Assembly (NCBI GenBank): GCA_937862735.1
Contig: CALMDH010000045.1
Coordinates: 1-64,000 of the forward strand
Reading direction: 5' to 3'
From: M0108 sp937862735
Lineage (GTDB): Bacteria > Pseudomonadota > Gammaproteobacteria > Chromatiales > Chromatiaceae
Length of the DNA stretch: 64,000 nt
Shown: positions 24,970 to 32,916 of the stretch, piece after piece
How the letters are laid out: the number at the start of each line of letters is the position of its first letter
Position numbering within the stretch: the stretch's first letter is position 1
The notes under the pieces: model-generated
Told to the model about the DNA's origin: nothing
What the model saw: only the letters and a program-made list of their open reading frames with translations
Databases searched by the model: none
Position numbers and translations under genes: made by a program

Positions 24970-26346
24970 TCAGCCGCCCCCGGCGGGCGCCAGGACCGGG
25001 TCCTGGACATGCATGGGACGGACCGCCTCCAGCACCAGGGCGAAACTCAGGCGCGGATAGGCGCGAAACACCATCAGGGAGCCCGCCCGTTCCAGGGGCA
25101 GCATGAAGTCCTCCCCCAGGGGGCTGGCGCCCCGGTGCAGGGGCAGGGGCGTGCCGGGATCGGGCTCGTCGCGAATCCAGCGGTCGGTACGAAAATCCCC
25201 GTACCAGAACTCCTCGGACCAGAAGCGCTGGTTGCGCAAGTCCCAATCCGCCGCCTCACCCCGCACCCGGTCGTGGACGATCTCACCGCCGTTGAAGATG
25301 TCGAAGCGATGTCCGGGCTCGACCCCTTGCTCGCTGCCCAGGTCGATGACGACCACCTGCAGGCTGCCGATCTGGGAGACCCCATCGAGCACGGCGACGA
25401 TCTGGCCCTGGCGCCCGGCGGGCCCCGGCCGGGGGGTGAAATTCAACAAGGGTTCGTCGCCGCGGGTCACCACCAGCCGATCGCCGGTGGCGATCTCCTG
25501 GCTCATGCGCTCGACCCGCAGGACCGCCGGGTCCCCGGGCCGCTCCAAGCTGACCTCCGCCACCTGCCGGGCCTGATAACCCAGGATGTCGCCGGTGGCC
25601 GGATCACGATAGGGCCCGCCGGGACGCACCAGGCGATAGGGCCCGCGCTCCCCGCCATCCAGACCGCGCACATAGACCCGGTCGCCGGTCCCCCCCATGA
25701 CCCGCCGCTCGGGGAGGGCGACCACGTAGGGGGCCCGCTCGATCTCGTCCCGGTCGAGGATGTAGGCATACTCCAGGAACGGCCGGATGGCGCTCAGGGG
25801 GATGCGCGCCTCCGGGGCCTCCAGCGGCGTGACCCGTGCCTTGGGGGTCAACTTGAGGGTGGGCAGCGGCCTGGCCGCCGCCGACCCGCCCGATGATCCG
25901 CCGGTGGTGCCGGCGACGCGCGGCGCGCCGCCCTCCCCCGCCCCCAGCGCGGAAATGTGGCCGGGCTGTCCCTGAGCCAGGGCCAGGTTTGTCGACGCGA
26001 CCAGGAGCAGTCCCCAGGCCAGGGGCCCGTGAAGGCCAAAACAAGGAATTGCGTTCAGGAAGCCCCGGGAAAGGACGCGGCGCGCCCCCGCGCCTTGGGC
26101 CGGGCCCGAAAGGGCGCCCGCCGCGGACGTGGCCGGGGGTATGTCTCCGCCAAGGGTCCCAGTGTTAGCGTGAAAGTCACGGGAATATCTTTCATTATCA
26201 GGGGCGTGGTTTGCCGCCTCATGCCAGTTGGTAACAACTCCGGCTTCGGCTCCCGCGCCGGCTCTACTACCGGCAACGGCGGGGGCCACGGCCGCGGCAA
26301 CGGGCGGGGAATCGGCCTCGAAAGCCGCCGGGGGCAGCCCCATCAT
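24970..26346 (-). CDS. TsaP-like protein without the usual LysM domain; start uncertain
   Basis: Position between dprA and def and the C-terminal sequence (KLTPKARVTPLEAPEARIPLSA, PYVVALPERRVMGGTGDRVY, DLGSEQGVEPGHRFDIF) match TsaP-type proteins. These anchor the type IV pilus secretin to peptidoglycan through an N-terminal LysM. Here a signal-peptide-like stretch (GLHGPLAWGLLLVASTNLALAQ, ending near 25975) leads directly through a Gly/Ala linker into the C-terminal domain; no YxVxxGDTLW LysM motif is seen. There is no ATG, GTG or TTG in frame just before the signal peptide. The frame is open up to 26571, and I give the ATG at 26346 as a compromise. Residues between it and the signal peptide include translated repeat R2. 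A frameshift, a non-standard start or 5' replacement are all possible. Confidence 0.7.
   Translation of the reverse strand: MMGLPPAAFEADSPPVAAAVAPAVAGSRAGAGAEAGVVTNWHEAANHAPDNERYSRDFHANTGTLGGDIPPATSAAGALSGPAQGAGARRVLSRGFLNAIPCFGLHGPLAWGLLLVASTNLALAQGQPGHISALGAGEGGAPRVAGTTGGSSGGSAAARPLPTLKLTPKARVTPLEAPEARIPLSAIRPFLEYAYILDRDEIERAPYVVALPERRVMGGTGDRVYVRGLDGGERGPYRLVRPGGPYRDPATGDILGYQARQVAEVSLERPGDPAVLRVERMSQEIATGDRLVVTRGDEPLLNFTPRPGPAGRQGQIVAVLDGVSQIGSLQVVVIDLGSEQGVEPGHRFDIFNGGEIVHDRVRGEAADWDLRNQRFWSEEFWYGDFRTDRWIRDEPDPGTPLPLHRGASPLGEDFMLPLERAGSLMVFRAYPRLSFALVLEAVRPMHVQDPVLAPAGGG
26162..26233 (-). repeat. Repeat R2, copy B (in the 5' part of the TsaP-like gene)
   Basis: On the minus strand it reads AACTGGCATGAGGCGGCAAA, then CCCCTGATAATGAAAGATAT and CCCGTGACTTTCACGCTAAC, nearly the R2 consensus. 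It points towards the TsaP-like gene. In one frame it encodes MRRQ..PLIMKDIPVTFTLTLG, similar to the FadL signal-peptide start at copy C1; in the TsaP-like frame it encodes a different peptide. Confidence 0.8.
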
Positions 26347-26403
26347 CGCCCTGGACGCGCACCAGCGTATCGACGTTCCTAACACAACGATTTGGCCTTG
26401 TTT

Positions 26404-26432
26404 TTGCGGGACCCTGACGGTCAGTGTAGTAT
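26404..26432 (+). promoter_or_regulatory. Candidate sigma70 promoter of the def operon
   Basis: TTGCGG (26404-26409), a 17-bp spacer and TAGTAT (26427-26432). Transcription would start near 26440, giving a leader of about 175 nt before def. A GCGGGC/GCCCGC hairpin lies just downstream, near 26447-26462. The spacing is ideal; the boxes are moderate matches. Confidence 0.45.
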
Positions 26433-26615
26433 GCCGCCGCATACTAGCGGGCAAGCGCCCGCCTGGCCAGTGGCCGCGTCGCGTCGAGGTTCCGGACGGG
26501 GCGCAGCGGTCGGCTTCCGCCCCGTCGCGTGGTTTCTCCCCAGGGTCCACCTCCGGGATCGGCGATGTCATCCCTCGCGCCCGCCGCAGGCCAAAAGCCT
26601 TTTTCGGACTGAAAC

Positions 26616-27152
26616 ATGAGTCAACTTGAGATCCTCACCTTCCCCAATCCGCGCCTGCGCGCGATCGCCAAACCCGTGACCCAGGTGGACGACCAGATCC
26701 GGCGCCACATCGACGACATGTTCGAGACCATGTACGCCGCCCCGGGGATCGGCCTGGCGGCGATCCAGGTGGGCATCCCCCTGCGCCTGGTGGTCATCGA
26801 CGTCTCCGAGGGCCATGACCAGCCCCTGTGCCTCATCAACCCCGAGATCCTCGGCCAGGAGGGCGAGGAGGAGATGGACGAGGGCTGTCTCTCGGTGCCC
26901 GGCTTCTACGAGACCGTGCGCCGCGCCGAGCGGGTGCGGGTGCGGGCCCTGGACCGGGACGGCCAGCCCTTCGAACTGGCGGCCGACGGGCTGCTGGCGG
27001 TCTGCATCCAGCATGAGATCGATCATCTCGACGGCAAGCTCTTCGTCGATTACCTCTCCTCCCTCAAGCGCCAGCGCATCCGCAGGAAGCTGGAGAAGGA
27101 GGAAAAACAACGCCCACCGGAAAAGACGGAGCACCGGCGGGCGGTGATCTGA
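26616..27152 (+). CDS. def: Peptide deformylase
   Basis: A 178-aa metalloenzyme that removes the formyl group from nascent N-terminal methionine. All three motifs are present: GIGLAAIQVG (motif 1), EGCLSVPG with the metal-binding Cys (motif 2), and QHEIDHLDG with the two metal-binding His and catalytic Glu (motif 3). The C-terminus is a charged helix ending in TEHRRAVI. No clear Shine-Dalgarno precedes the ATG. It is the first gene of the plus-strand run and lies 32 nt before fmt. Confidence 0.97.
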   Translation: MSQLEILTFPNPRLRAIAKPVTQVDDQIRRHIDDMFETMYAAPGIGLAAIQVGIPLRLVVIDVSEGHDQPLCLINPEILGQEGEEEMDEGCLSVPGFYETVRRAERVRVRALDRDGQPFELAADGLLAVCIQHEIDHLDGKLFVDYLSSLKRQRIRRKLEKEEKQRPPEKTEHRRAVI

Positions 27153-27184
27153 CCGTCCCCGACCCGAGCCGCGCCACGCCACCC

Positions 27185-28126
27185 ATGTCACCGCTACGCA
27201 TCATCTTCGCCGGCACCCCGGACTTCTCGGTGCCCAGCCTGGAGGCCCTGCTGGCGGCCGGCCAGGAGGTCGTCGCCGTCTACACCCAGCCGGACCGACC
27301 GGCGGGACGCGGCCGCAAGCTCACCCCCAGCCCGGTCAAGGCGGCCGCCCTGGCCCAGGGCCTGCCGGTCTTCCAGCCCCCGACCCTCAGGGATGAAGGG
27401 GCGGTCGCCGACCTGCGCGCCCTGGCCGCCGACCTGATGGTGGTGGTGGCCTACGGCCTGCTGCTGCCCCAGGCCGTGCTGGACGCCCCGCGCCTGGGCT
27501 GCGTCAACGTCCACGCCTCGCTCCTGCCGCGCTGGCGGGGGGCCGCGCCCATCCAGCGCGCCCTCCTCGCCGGGGACGGCGAGAGCGGCGTCACCATCAT
27601 GCGCATGGCGGCGGGGCTCGACACCGGTCCCCTGTACCTGCTCCGCCCCTTGGCCGTCGCCCCACGGGAGACCGGCGGCACCCTGAGCGACCAACTCGCG
27701 CGGCTGGGGGCCCAGGCCCTGGTAGAGGCCCTGCCGGGCATCGCCGACGGCAGCCTGATCCCGGTGCCCCAGGACGACGACCTGGCGAACTACGCCCACA
27801 AGCTCACCAAGGCCGAGGCCGAGGTCGATTGGTCCCGCCCGGCGGTGGAGATCGACCGGCTGATTCGCGCCTTCGACCCCTGGCCCGTGGCCCAGACCAG
27901 CCTCGAGGGGGTCAGTCTGCGCCTCTGGGGCAGTGAACTGAGCGACCTCATCCCGCCCCCGGCCGCCCTCCCCGGCCAGGTTCTGGCCGCCGGCAAGGGT
28001 GGCATCGAGGTGGCGACCGGCGCCGGCGTCCTGCGTCTGACCCGCCTCCAACCCCCCGGCAAGCGCCCCATGTCCGCCGCCGAATTTCTCAACGCCCGTC
28101 ACCTGGATGGCGCACGCCTTGGCTAA
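27185..28126 (+). CDS. fmt: Methionyl-tRNA formyltransferase
   Basis: Fmt formylates initiator Met-tRNA using 10-formyl-THF. The 313-aa protein starts LRIIFAGTPDFSVPSLEALL and has the catalytic NVHASLLPRWRGAAPIQRAL, with Asn and His of the formyl-transfer site. The C-terminal OB-fold domain covers about 205-313 and ends in RPMSAAEFLNARHL. It is the standard partner of def, and rsmB begins inside its last 20 nt. Confidence 0.97.
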   Translation: MSPLRIIFAGTPDFSVPSLEALLAAGQEVVAVYTQPDRPAGRGRKLTPSPVKAAALAQGLPVFQPPTLRDEGAVADLRALAADLMVVVAYGLLLPQAVLDAPRLGCVNVHASLLPRWRGAAPIQRALLAGDGESGVTIMRMAAGLDTGPLYLLRPLAVAPRETGGTLSDQLARLGAQALVEALPGIADGSLIPVPQDDDLANYAHKLTKAEAEVDWSRPAVEIDRLIRAFDPWPVAQTSLEGVSLRLWGSELSDLIPPPAALPGQVLAAGKGGIEVATGAGVLRLTRLQPPGKRPMSAAEFLNARHLDGARLG

Positions 28127-29939
28127 ACACCCCGCGAATCCCTGGCCGGACCGCCCCCCGGGGGCCGGTAACCCGTCGCGGGCCAAGCCTGGCGCGGCCC
28201 CCGCCAGCGGTGCCCCTGACCAGGGTGCCCAAGTCTGCGATGCGTCTGCCAGGGGTGTCCAGGCCAGTGGGTCTAAGGCTCGCGGTGTCCCTACCAGGGA
28301 TGCTAGGGCTAGTGGTGCTCAGGCCAACGATACTCAGGTTCGCGGTAACCCTGTCACAGGTGCCCGGGACCCGCGCGGCACCCCCATTGCCGGTGCCCAG
28401 GCCCGCAGTGGCCCCGTCGGCGCTACTCCCAGCAGCGCTACCCAGGCGAGCCATGCCCCCGCCGCCGGGGCCCAGGCCCGGGCCGCCGCGGCGCGCCTGG
28501 TCGGCACCGTGCTCCGGGAGGGACGGTCCCTCACCGAGGCCCTGGAGCGGCTCTCCGGACTGGAGCAGGAGCGGGACCGTCCCCTGGTCCAGGAGCTGAG
28601 CTACGGCACCCTGCGCCTGTTGCCTCGCCTCCAGGCCTTGGCCAGGCAGTTGCTGAACAAGCCCCTGCGCCCCGAGGAGGCCGCCCTCGAAGCCCTGATC
28701 CTGATCGGCCTCTACCAGATCCTCGCCACCCGCATTCCCCCCCATGCCGCCGTCGCCTCCACCGTGGCCGCGACCCGGGTCCTGGGCAAGGACTGGGCGG
28801 CGGGGCTGGTCAACGCCCTGTTGCGTCGCTTCCAGCGCGAACGCGCCGCCCTCCTGGCGGTGGCGGAGCGGGACGAGGAGGCCCGCTGGCTCTTCCCCCG
28901 CTGGCTGCTGGAACGGCTGCGCCAGGACTGGCCCGAGGATTGGGAGGAAATCGTTGCCGCCAGCAATGCCCAGGCCCCCCAGTGGCTGCGGGTCAATCGC
29001 TTGGCCCTGGAGCGGGACGCCTATCGCGCCCGGCTTTCCCCCGTTACCGCCCCGCAACCACCCGGAAGCGATAGCCCCGCCCCGTCCGCCATCCCGGACG
29101 CCCCGGCCTACGCCCCCGCCGCCCTGCGCCTGGACCCGCCCCTGCCCATGGCGCGTCTCCCCGGTTATGCCGAAGGGCTGGTGTCCATCCAGGACCTCCA
29201 CGCCCAGCTCGCGGCGCCCCTGCTGGAAGTCCAGCCCGGCGAGCGGGTGCTGGACGCCTGCGCCGCCCCGGGGGGCAAGACGGCGCACCTGCTGGAACTG
29301 GCGGCTGGGCGCCTCGACCTTACCGCCCTCGACCTCGACCCTGCGCGCCTGGCCCAGGTGACAGCCAACCTGCGGCGCCTTGGCTTCCAGGCCCGGGTCC
29401 TGGCGGGGGACGCCGCCGGGCCTTCGGCTGATTGGGTCCCGGTCGCCAAGGCTGACATGGCCGAAGCCGATGCCTCCCTGGCGGGTTCTCCCCGCACTGA
29501 CTTGGCTGGGACTGGCGTCGCGTTTGGTGGCCAGGCTGGCGATTCGTCCCTGGACGGGTCCGGGCCTCCACCCCCCTTTGACCGCATCCTCCTCGACGCG
29601 CCTTGCTCCGCGACGGGGGTCATCCGCCGCCACCCGGACATCAAGTGGCTGCGCCGACCCACGGACATCGAGGCCCTCGCCGCCCGGCAGACCCGGCTGC
29701 TGGAGGCCCTCTGGCCCCTCCTGGCCCCGGGCGGCACCCTGCTCTACGTCACCTGCTCCCTGCTGTCGGCGGAGAACGAGGAGGTGATCCGCGCCTTCCT
29801 CTCCCGCCACCGGGATGCCGTCGAGGCCCCCATCGTCGCGGACTGGGGGTGCCCCCGCGCCAGCGGCCGCCAGGTCCTGCCCACCCTGGCCGGTGGTGAC
29901 GGTTTTTACTTCGCCCGCTTGCGCAAGGAGGCCCCGTGA
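28107..29939 (+). CDS. rsmB: 16S rRNA (cytosine(967)-C(5))-methyltransferase with two low-complexity insertions
   Basis: RsmB methylates C967 of 16S rRNA. The family is about 430 aa; this one is 610. Residues 1-125 are a low-complexity extension built from loose repeats such as GAQANDTQVRG and ARGVQASGSKARG. The NusB-like RNA-binding domain then starts near RLVGTVLREGRSL (about 130). The methyltransferase has the SAM loop LDACAAPGGKT (about 383), and its two catalytic cysteines lie in DAPCSATG (Cys500) and VTCSLLSAENE. A second insertion, about residues 432-485 (Ala/Gly/Asp/Ser-rich), separates LAGDAAG from FDRILLDAPC. The start at 28107 overlaps fmt; no other ATG lies before the NusB domain, so the extension is probably translated. 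Confidence 0.92.
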   Translation: MAHALAKHPANPWPDRPPGAGNPSRAKPGAAPASGAPDQGAQVCDASARGVQASGSKARGVPTRDARASGAQANDTQVRGNPVTGARDPRGTPIAGAQARSGPVGATPSSATQASHAPAAGAQARAAAARLVGTVLREGRSLTEALERLSGLEQERDRPLVQELSYGTLRLLPRLQALARQLLNKPLRPEEAALEALILIGLYQILATRIPPHAAVASTVAATRVLGKDWAAGLVNALLRRFQRERAALLAVAERDEEARWLFPRWLLERLRQDWPEDWEEIVAASNAQAPQWLRVNRLALERDAYRARLSPVTAPQPPGSDSPAPSAIPDAPAYAPAALRLDPPLPMARLPGYAEGLVSIQDLHAQLAAPLLEVQPGERVLDACAAPGGKTAHLLELAAGRLDLTALDLDPARLAQVTANLRRLGFQARVLAGDAAGPSADWVPVAKADMAEADASLAGSPRTDLAGTGVAFGGQAGDSSLDGSGPPPPFDRILLDAPCSATGVIRRHPDIKWLRRPTDIEALAARQTRLLEALWPLLAPGGTLLYVTCSLLSAENEEVIRAFLSRHRDAVEAPIVADWGCPRASGRQVLPTLAGGDGFYFARLRKEAP

Positions 29940-30535
29940 AACCCGCCCACGCTCAAGCCCAGGGCTGGGGCTGGGGCTTGGTCCCGTTCCCCGTCCAGGG
30001 CCTGCTCCTGATTCTGCTCCTGCTGCTGCCCGGTCTGGCGGCGGCACGTCCCGCCTTCCCGATCGAGAAGGTCACGGTCCGCGCCCAGGACGACCAGTGG
30101 CTGATGGACGTCCGCTTCGCCCCGGAACTGAGCCCCCGGGCCCTGGAGGCCCTGGACAACGGCGTCCCCCTGACCATCGAGGTCTATTACCAGGTTCGCC
30201 GGGTGGATGACTGGGTCTGGGACGCCAGCCTGGTGGACCGTCGCCTGCGTTACGAGATCCGCTACCAGCCCCTGGCGGAACGCTTCTCGGTGGGACCGGT
30301 CCCGGGCGCCGGCCAGCGCTACGTCACCCGGGACGCCGCCCTGGCCGCCCTGGGGGACCTGCGGAATCTGCCCCTCCTCGGCCAGGGAGAACTGGCGGCC
30401 GGGGCCCGGTACGAGATCGATCTCAAGATCTCCCTCGACATCGAGGAACTGCCCCTGCCCCTGCGCCCCCTCGCCTACCTGTTGCCCTCCTGGAAGCTGT
30501 CCTCGGGCTGGACCACATGGCCGTTGCAACCCTGA
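29936..30535 (+). CDS. DUF4390 protein with N-terminal signal/anchor
   Basis: A 199-aa protein with a hydrophobic N-terminal helix (LLLILLLLLPGLAAARP), probably an export signal. A beta-rich DUF4390 domain follows: VRFAPELSPRALEALDNGVPL, IEVYYQVRR, LRYEIRYQPL, LAALGDLRNLPLL and the C-terminal KLSSGWTTWPL. The function is unknown. The gene lies between rsmB and ntrY here and in many beta- and gammaproteobacteria, so a link to NtrY sensing is possible but untested. GTG at 29936 overlaps the rsmB TGA, and ntrY begins 19 nt before this gene ends. Confidence 0.88.
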   Translation: MKPAHAQAQGWGWGLVPFPVQGLLLILLLLLPGLAAARPAFPIEKVTVRAQDDQWLMDVRFAPELSPRALEALDNGVPLTIEVYYQVRRVDDWVWDASLVDRRLRYEIRYQPLAERFSVGPVPGAGQRYVTRDAALAALGDLRNLPLLGQGELAAGARYEIDLKISLDIEELPLPLRPLAYLLPSWKLSSGWTTWPLQP

Positions 30536-32916
30536 CCCGCTGGCGCCAGCCGGGCCTGCTCCCGGTCATCCTGCTCCTGGCCGTCCTGCTCATCGCCCTC
30601 GACCTGATGAGCGGGGCGGTGCAGAACTCCGAGTCGCTGAGCCGGGCCTTCGTGCCCCTCCTGGCGCTGGTGCTGATCGGCCTCCTGGCCCTGATGGGCA
30701 CGGTGGTGGCCAATCTGCTGCGGCTGATCCGGGACTACCGCCACCAGGTCGCCGGCTCCCGGCTCACCGGCCGCCTGGTGCTGCTCTTCGGCCTGGTGTC
30801 CCTGCTGCCGGTGGCCGTGGTCTATTACTATTCGCTGGGCTTCCTGCTGCGCGGCATCGACTCCTGGTTCGACGTCGAGATCGACCGCGCCATGGAGGAT
30901 GCCCTGACCCTCAACCAGGCCTCCCTGGACCTCAATCAGCGCGTCCTCATCCGCTACACCGAACAACTCCTGGCCGGGATCGAGGACAGTTCCGCCACCG
31001 CCCTCGCCCTGCGGCTGGGGCAGTTGCGCCAGCAGGCCGGCGCCCTGGAGATCGCCGTCTTCGGCGGCAATGGCCAGGTGCGCGGCAACTCCAGCGAGGA
31101 CCCGACCCAACTGGTGCCCAATCTGCCGGACCGGGAGCTGTTGCGCCGCGCCAGCGCCGGCAGCAATCAGGTGGAACTGGAGGCCGGCGCCAACCAGGAA
31201 CTGGTGGTGCGGGTGCTGGTGGCGGACCCGGTGGGCCGCAACCTGGTGATGCAAGCCATCTTCCCCACCTCGGAGCACATCAGCGGCCTGGCCGCCAACC
31301 TGGAAAAGGCCTACAACCGCTACAAGGAACTGAGCTACCTGCGCCAGTCCCTGAAGTGGAGCTTCTCCCTCAGTCTGTCCCTGGTGCTGCTGTTCGGCCT
31401 GCTCACCGCCCTGATCGCCGCCTTCCACCTCGCCCGCCGTCTGGTGGCCCCGGTGGCCGCCATCGCCCGCGGCACCCGCGCCGTGGCCGAGGGGGATTAC
31501 GAACTGCGCCTGCCACTCCCCCGTCAGGAGGATGAGCTGAGCTTCCTGGTCGCCTCCTTCAATTCCATGACCCGGCGCCTGGCCCGCGCCCGGGATGCCG
31601 CGGCCCGCTCCCAGCAGGCGGTGGAGGCCGAGCGCCTCTATCTGGAGACGGTGCTGGGGCGGCTGTCCTCCGGGGTCATCGTCCTCGACGGTGACCACCG
31701 CCTGCGCACCGTCAATCCCGCCGCCCGCCAGATCCTGGCCCTGAACGAGCCGGACCTATCCCATGAGGGACTGGATGCCCTGATCGGCCACCATCCCAAC
31801 CTCCTCGCCTGGGTGGATGCGGTGCGCAGCCACCTGGAGGGCCACGCCGAATGGCGCCAGGAGGTCAGCCTGTTCGGCGCCGAGGGCCGCCAGGTGCTCC
31901 TCTGCCGTGGCAGCCCCCTGATCCAGCCCAATGACGCCGAGCAGGGCCACGTCGTGGTCTTCGACGACATCACCCGCCTCATCACCGCCCAGCGCGACGC
32001 CGCCTGGGGCGAGGTGGCCCGGCGCCTGGCCCACGAGATCAAGAACCCCCTGACCCCCATCCAGCTCTCCGCGGAGCGCCTGCGCCACAAGCTGCTGGCC
32101 AAGCTGCCCGAGGGCGAGGCCCGGGTGGTGGACCGCGCCACCCATACCATCGTCCAGCAGGTCGAGGCGATGAAGGCCATGGTCAACGACTTCTCCAACT
32201 ACGCCCGCTCGCCGAAGATGGAGCCGGAGCCGGTGCGCCTCGACCGGTTGGTGGCCGAGGTCATGGAGCTCTACAAGGCCGTGCCCGCCGTGGCGACCGA
32301 CCTGCAAACCGGCGAGGCCCTGATCAAGGGCGACCCGTTGCGCCTGCGCCAGGTCCTGCACAACCTGGTGAAGAACGCCCTGGAGGCGGTGGAGGACAGG
32401 CCCGAGCCCCGGGTCCGCGTCGCTACCCGGCGGCTGGCGGACCCGGAGCGGCCCCTGCTGGAACTGGCGGTGGAGGACAACGGCGGCGGCATCGCCCCGG
32501 AACTCCTCGACAACCTCTTCGAGCCCTACGTCACCACCAAGACCAAGGGCACGGGACTGGGGCTCGCCATCGTCAAGAAGATCATCGAGGAACACGGCGG
32601 CATTGTCTGGGCGGAGAATCTCGATACGGGTGCCCGCCTCTCGGCCCGCCTGCCCCTGTGGCGGGAAGAGGGACATGAGGCACCCCGACCCGCAGCGAGC
32701 CCCCGCAACGGTGCCACCCCGCCCCCAACCACACCCCTGGCCCCTACCCCTGCCGGGACGAGCGGTGACCCGCCTGTAACCGTTCAGACCCCCTCTCCCC
32801 AGCCCTCCCCCGCCAGGGGGGAGGGAGTAAGAGCATCGGCGGCTGGCGCCGACGAAGCCCTCCGGACGCGCGAGGGATCTAAACGAATCCAACCGCCTGA
32901 GCGAGAACGAGCATGA
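30517..32916 (+). CDS. ntrY: NtrY-type sensor histidine kinase with repeat-derived C-terminal tail
   Basis: NtrY is the membrane sensor of the NtrYX two-component system (nitrogen, redox and envelope responses, depending on species). The 799 residues contain four membrane helices (three before residue 110, one near 290-310), HAMP (about 310-360), PAS (about 370-480), the H-box RRLAHEIKNPLTP (His506) and an ATPase domain with NLVKNALEAVE, VEDNGGGIAPELLDN and GTGLGLAIVKK. The kinase proper ends near 720. The remaining 80 residues are Pro/Thr/Ala-rich, and residues about 755-790 are translated repeat R1. ntrX starts 4 nt before the ntrY stop. Confidence 0.93.
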   Translation: MAVATLTRWRQPGLLPVILLLAVLLIALDLMSGAVQNSESLSRAFVPLLALVLIGLLALMGTVVANLLRLIRDYRHQVAGSRLTGRLVLLFGLVSLLPVAVVYYYSLGFLLRGIDSWFDVEIDRAMEDALTLNQASLDLNQRVLIRYTEQLLAGIEDSSATALALRLGQLRQQAGALEIAVFGGNGQVRGNSSEDPTQLVPNLPDRELLRRASAGSNQVELEAGANQELVVRVLVADPVGRNLVMQAIFPTSEHISGLAANLEKAYNRYKELSYLRQSLKWSFSLSLSLVLLFGLLTALIAAFHLARRLVAPVAAIARGTRAVAEGDYELRLPLPRQEDELSFLVASFNSMTRRLARARDAAARSQQAVEAERLYLETVLGRLSSGVIVLDGDHRLRTVNPAARQILALNEPDLSHEGLDALIGHHPNLLAWVDAVRSHLEGHAEWRQEVSLFGAEGRQVLLCRGSPLIQPNDAEQGHVVVFDDITRLITAQRDAAWGEVARRLAHEIKNPLTPIQLSAERLRHKLLAKLPEGEARVVDRATHTIVQQVEAMKAMVNDFSNYARSPKMEPEPVRLDRLVAEVMELYKAVPAVATDLQTGEALIKGDPLRLRQVLHNLVKNALEAVEDRPEPRVRVATRRLADPERPLLELAVEDNGGGIAPELLDNLFEPYVTTKTKGTGLGLAIVKKIIEEHGGIVWAENLDTGARLSARLPLWREEGHEAPRPAASPRNGATPPPTTPLAPTPAGTSGDPPVTVQTPSPQPSPARGEGVRASAAGADEALRTREGSKRIQPPERERA
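32778..32887 (+). repeat. Repeat R1, copy d (forms the ntrY 3' end)
   Basis: CGTTCAGACCCCCTCTCC at the left, core CCGCCAGGGGGGAGGGAG, middle ATCGGCGGCTGGCGCC, and right end GAGGGATCTAAACGAA. The ends are inverted repeats. It reads in the gene direction and is translated as part of NtrY (SPQPSPARGEGVRASA). Confidence 0.85.

Noticed and set aside
28089..30047. A 652-codon minus-strand frame opposite rsmB
   Set aside because: The rsmB catalytic motifs are clear on the plus strand, and the minus product is Gly/Gln-rich and without motifs.
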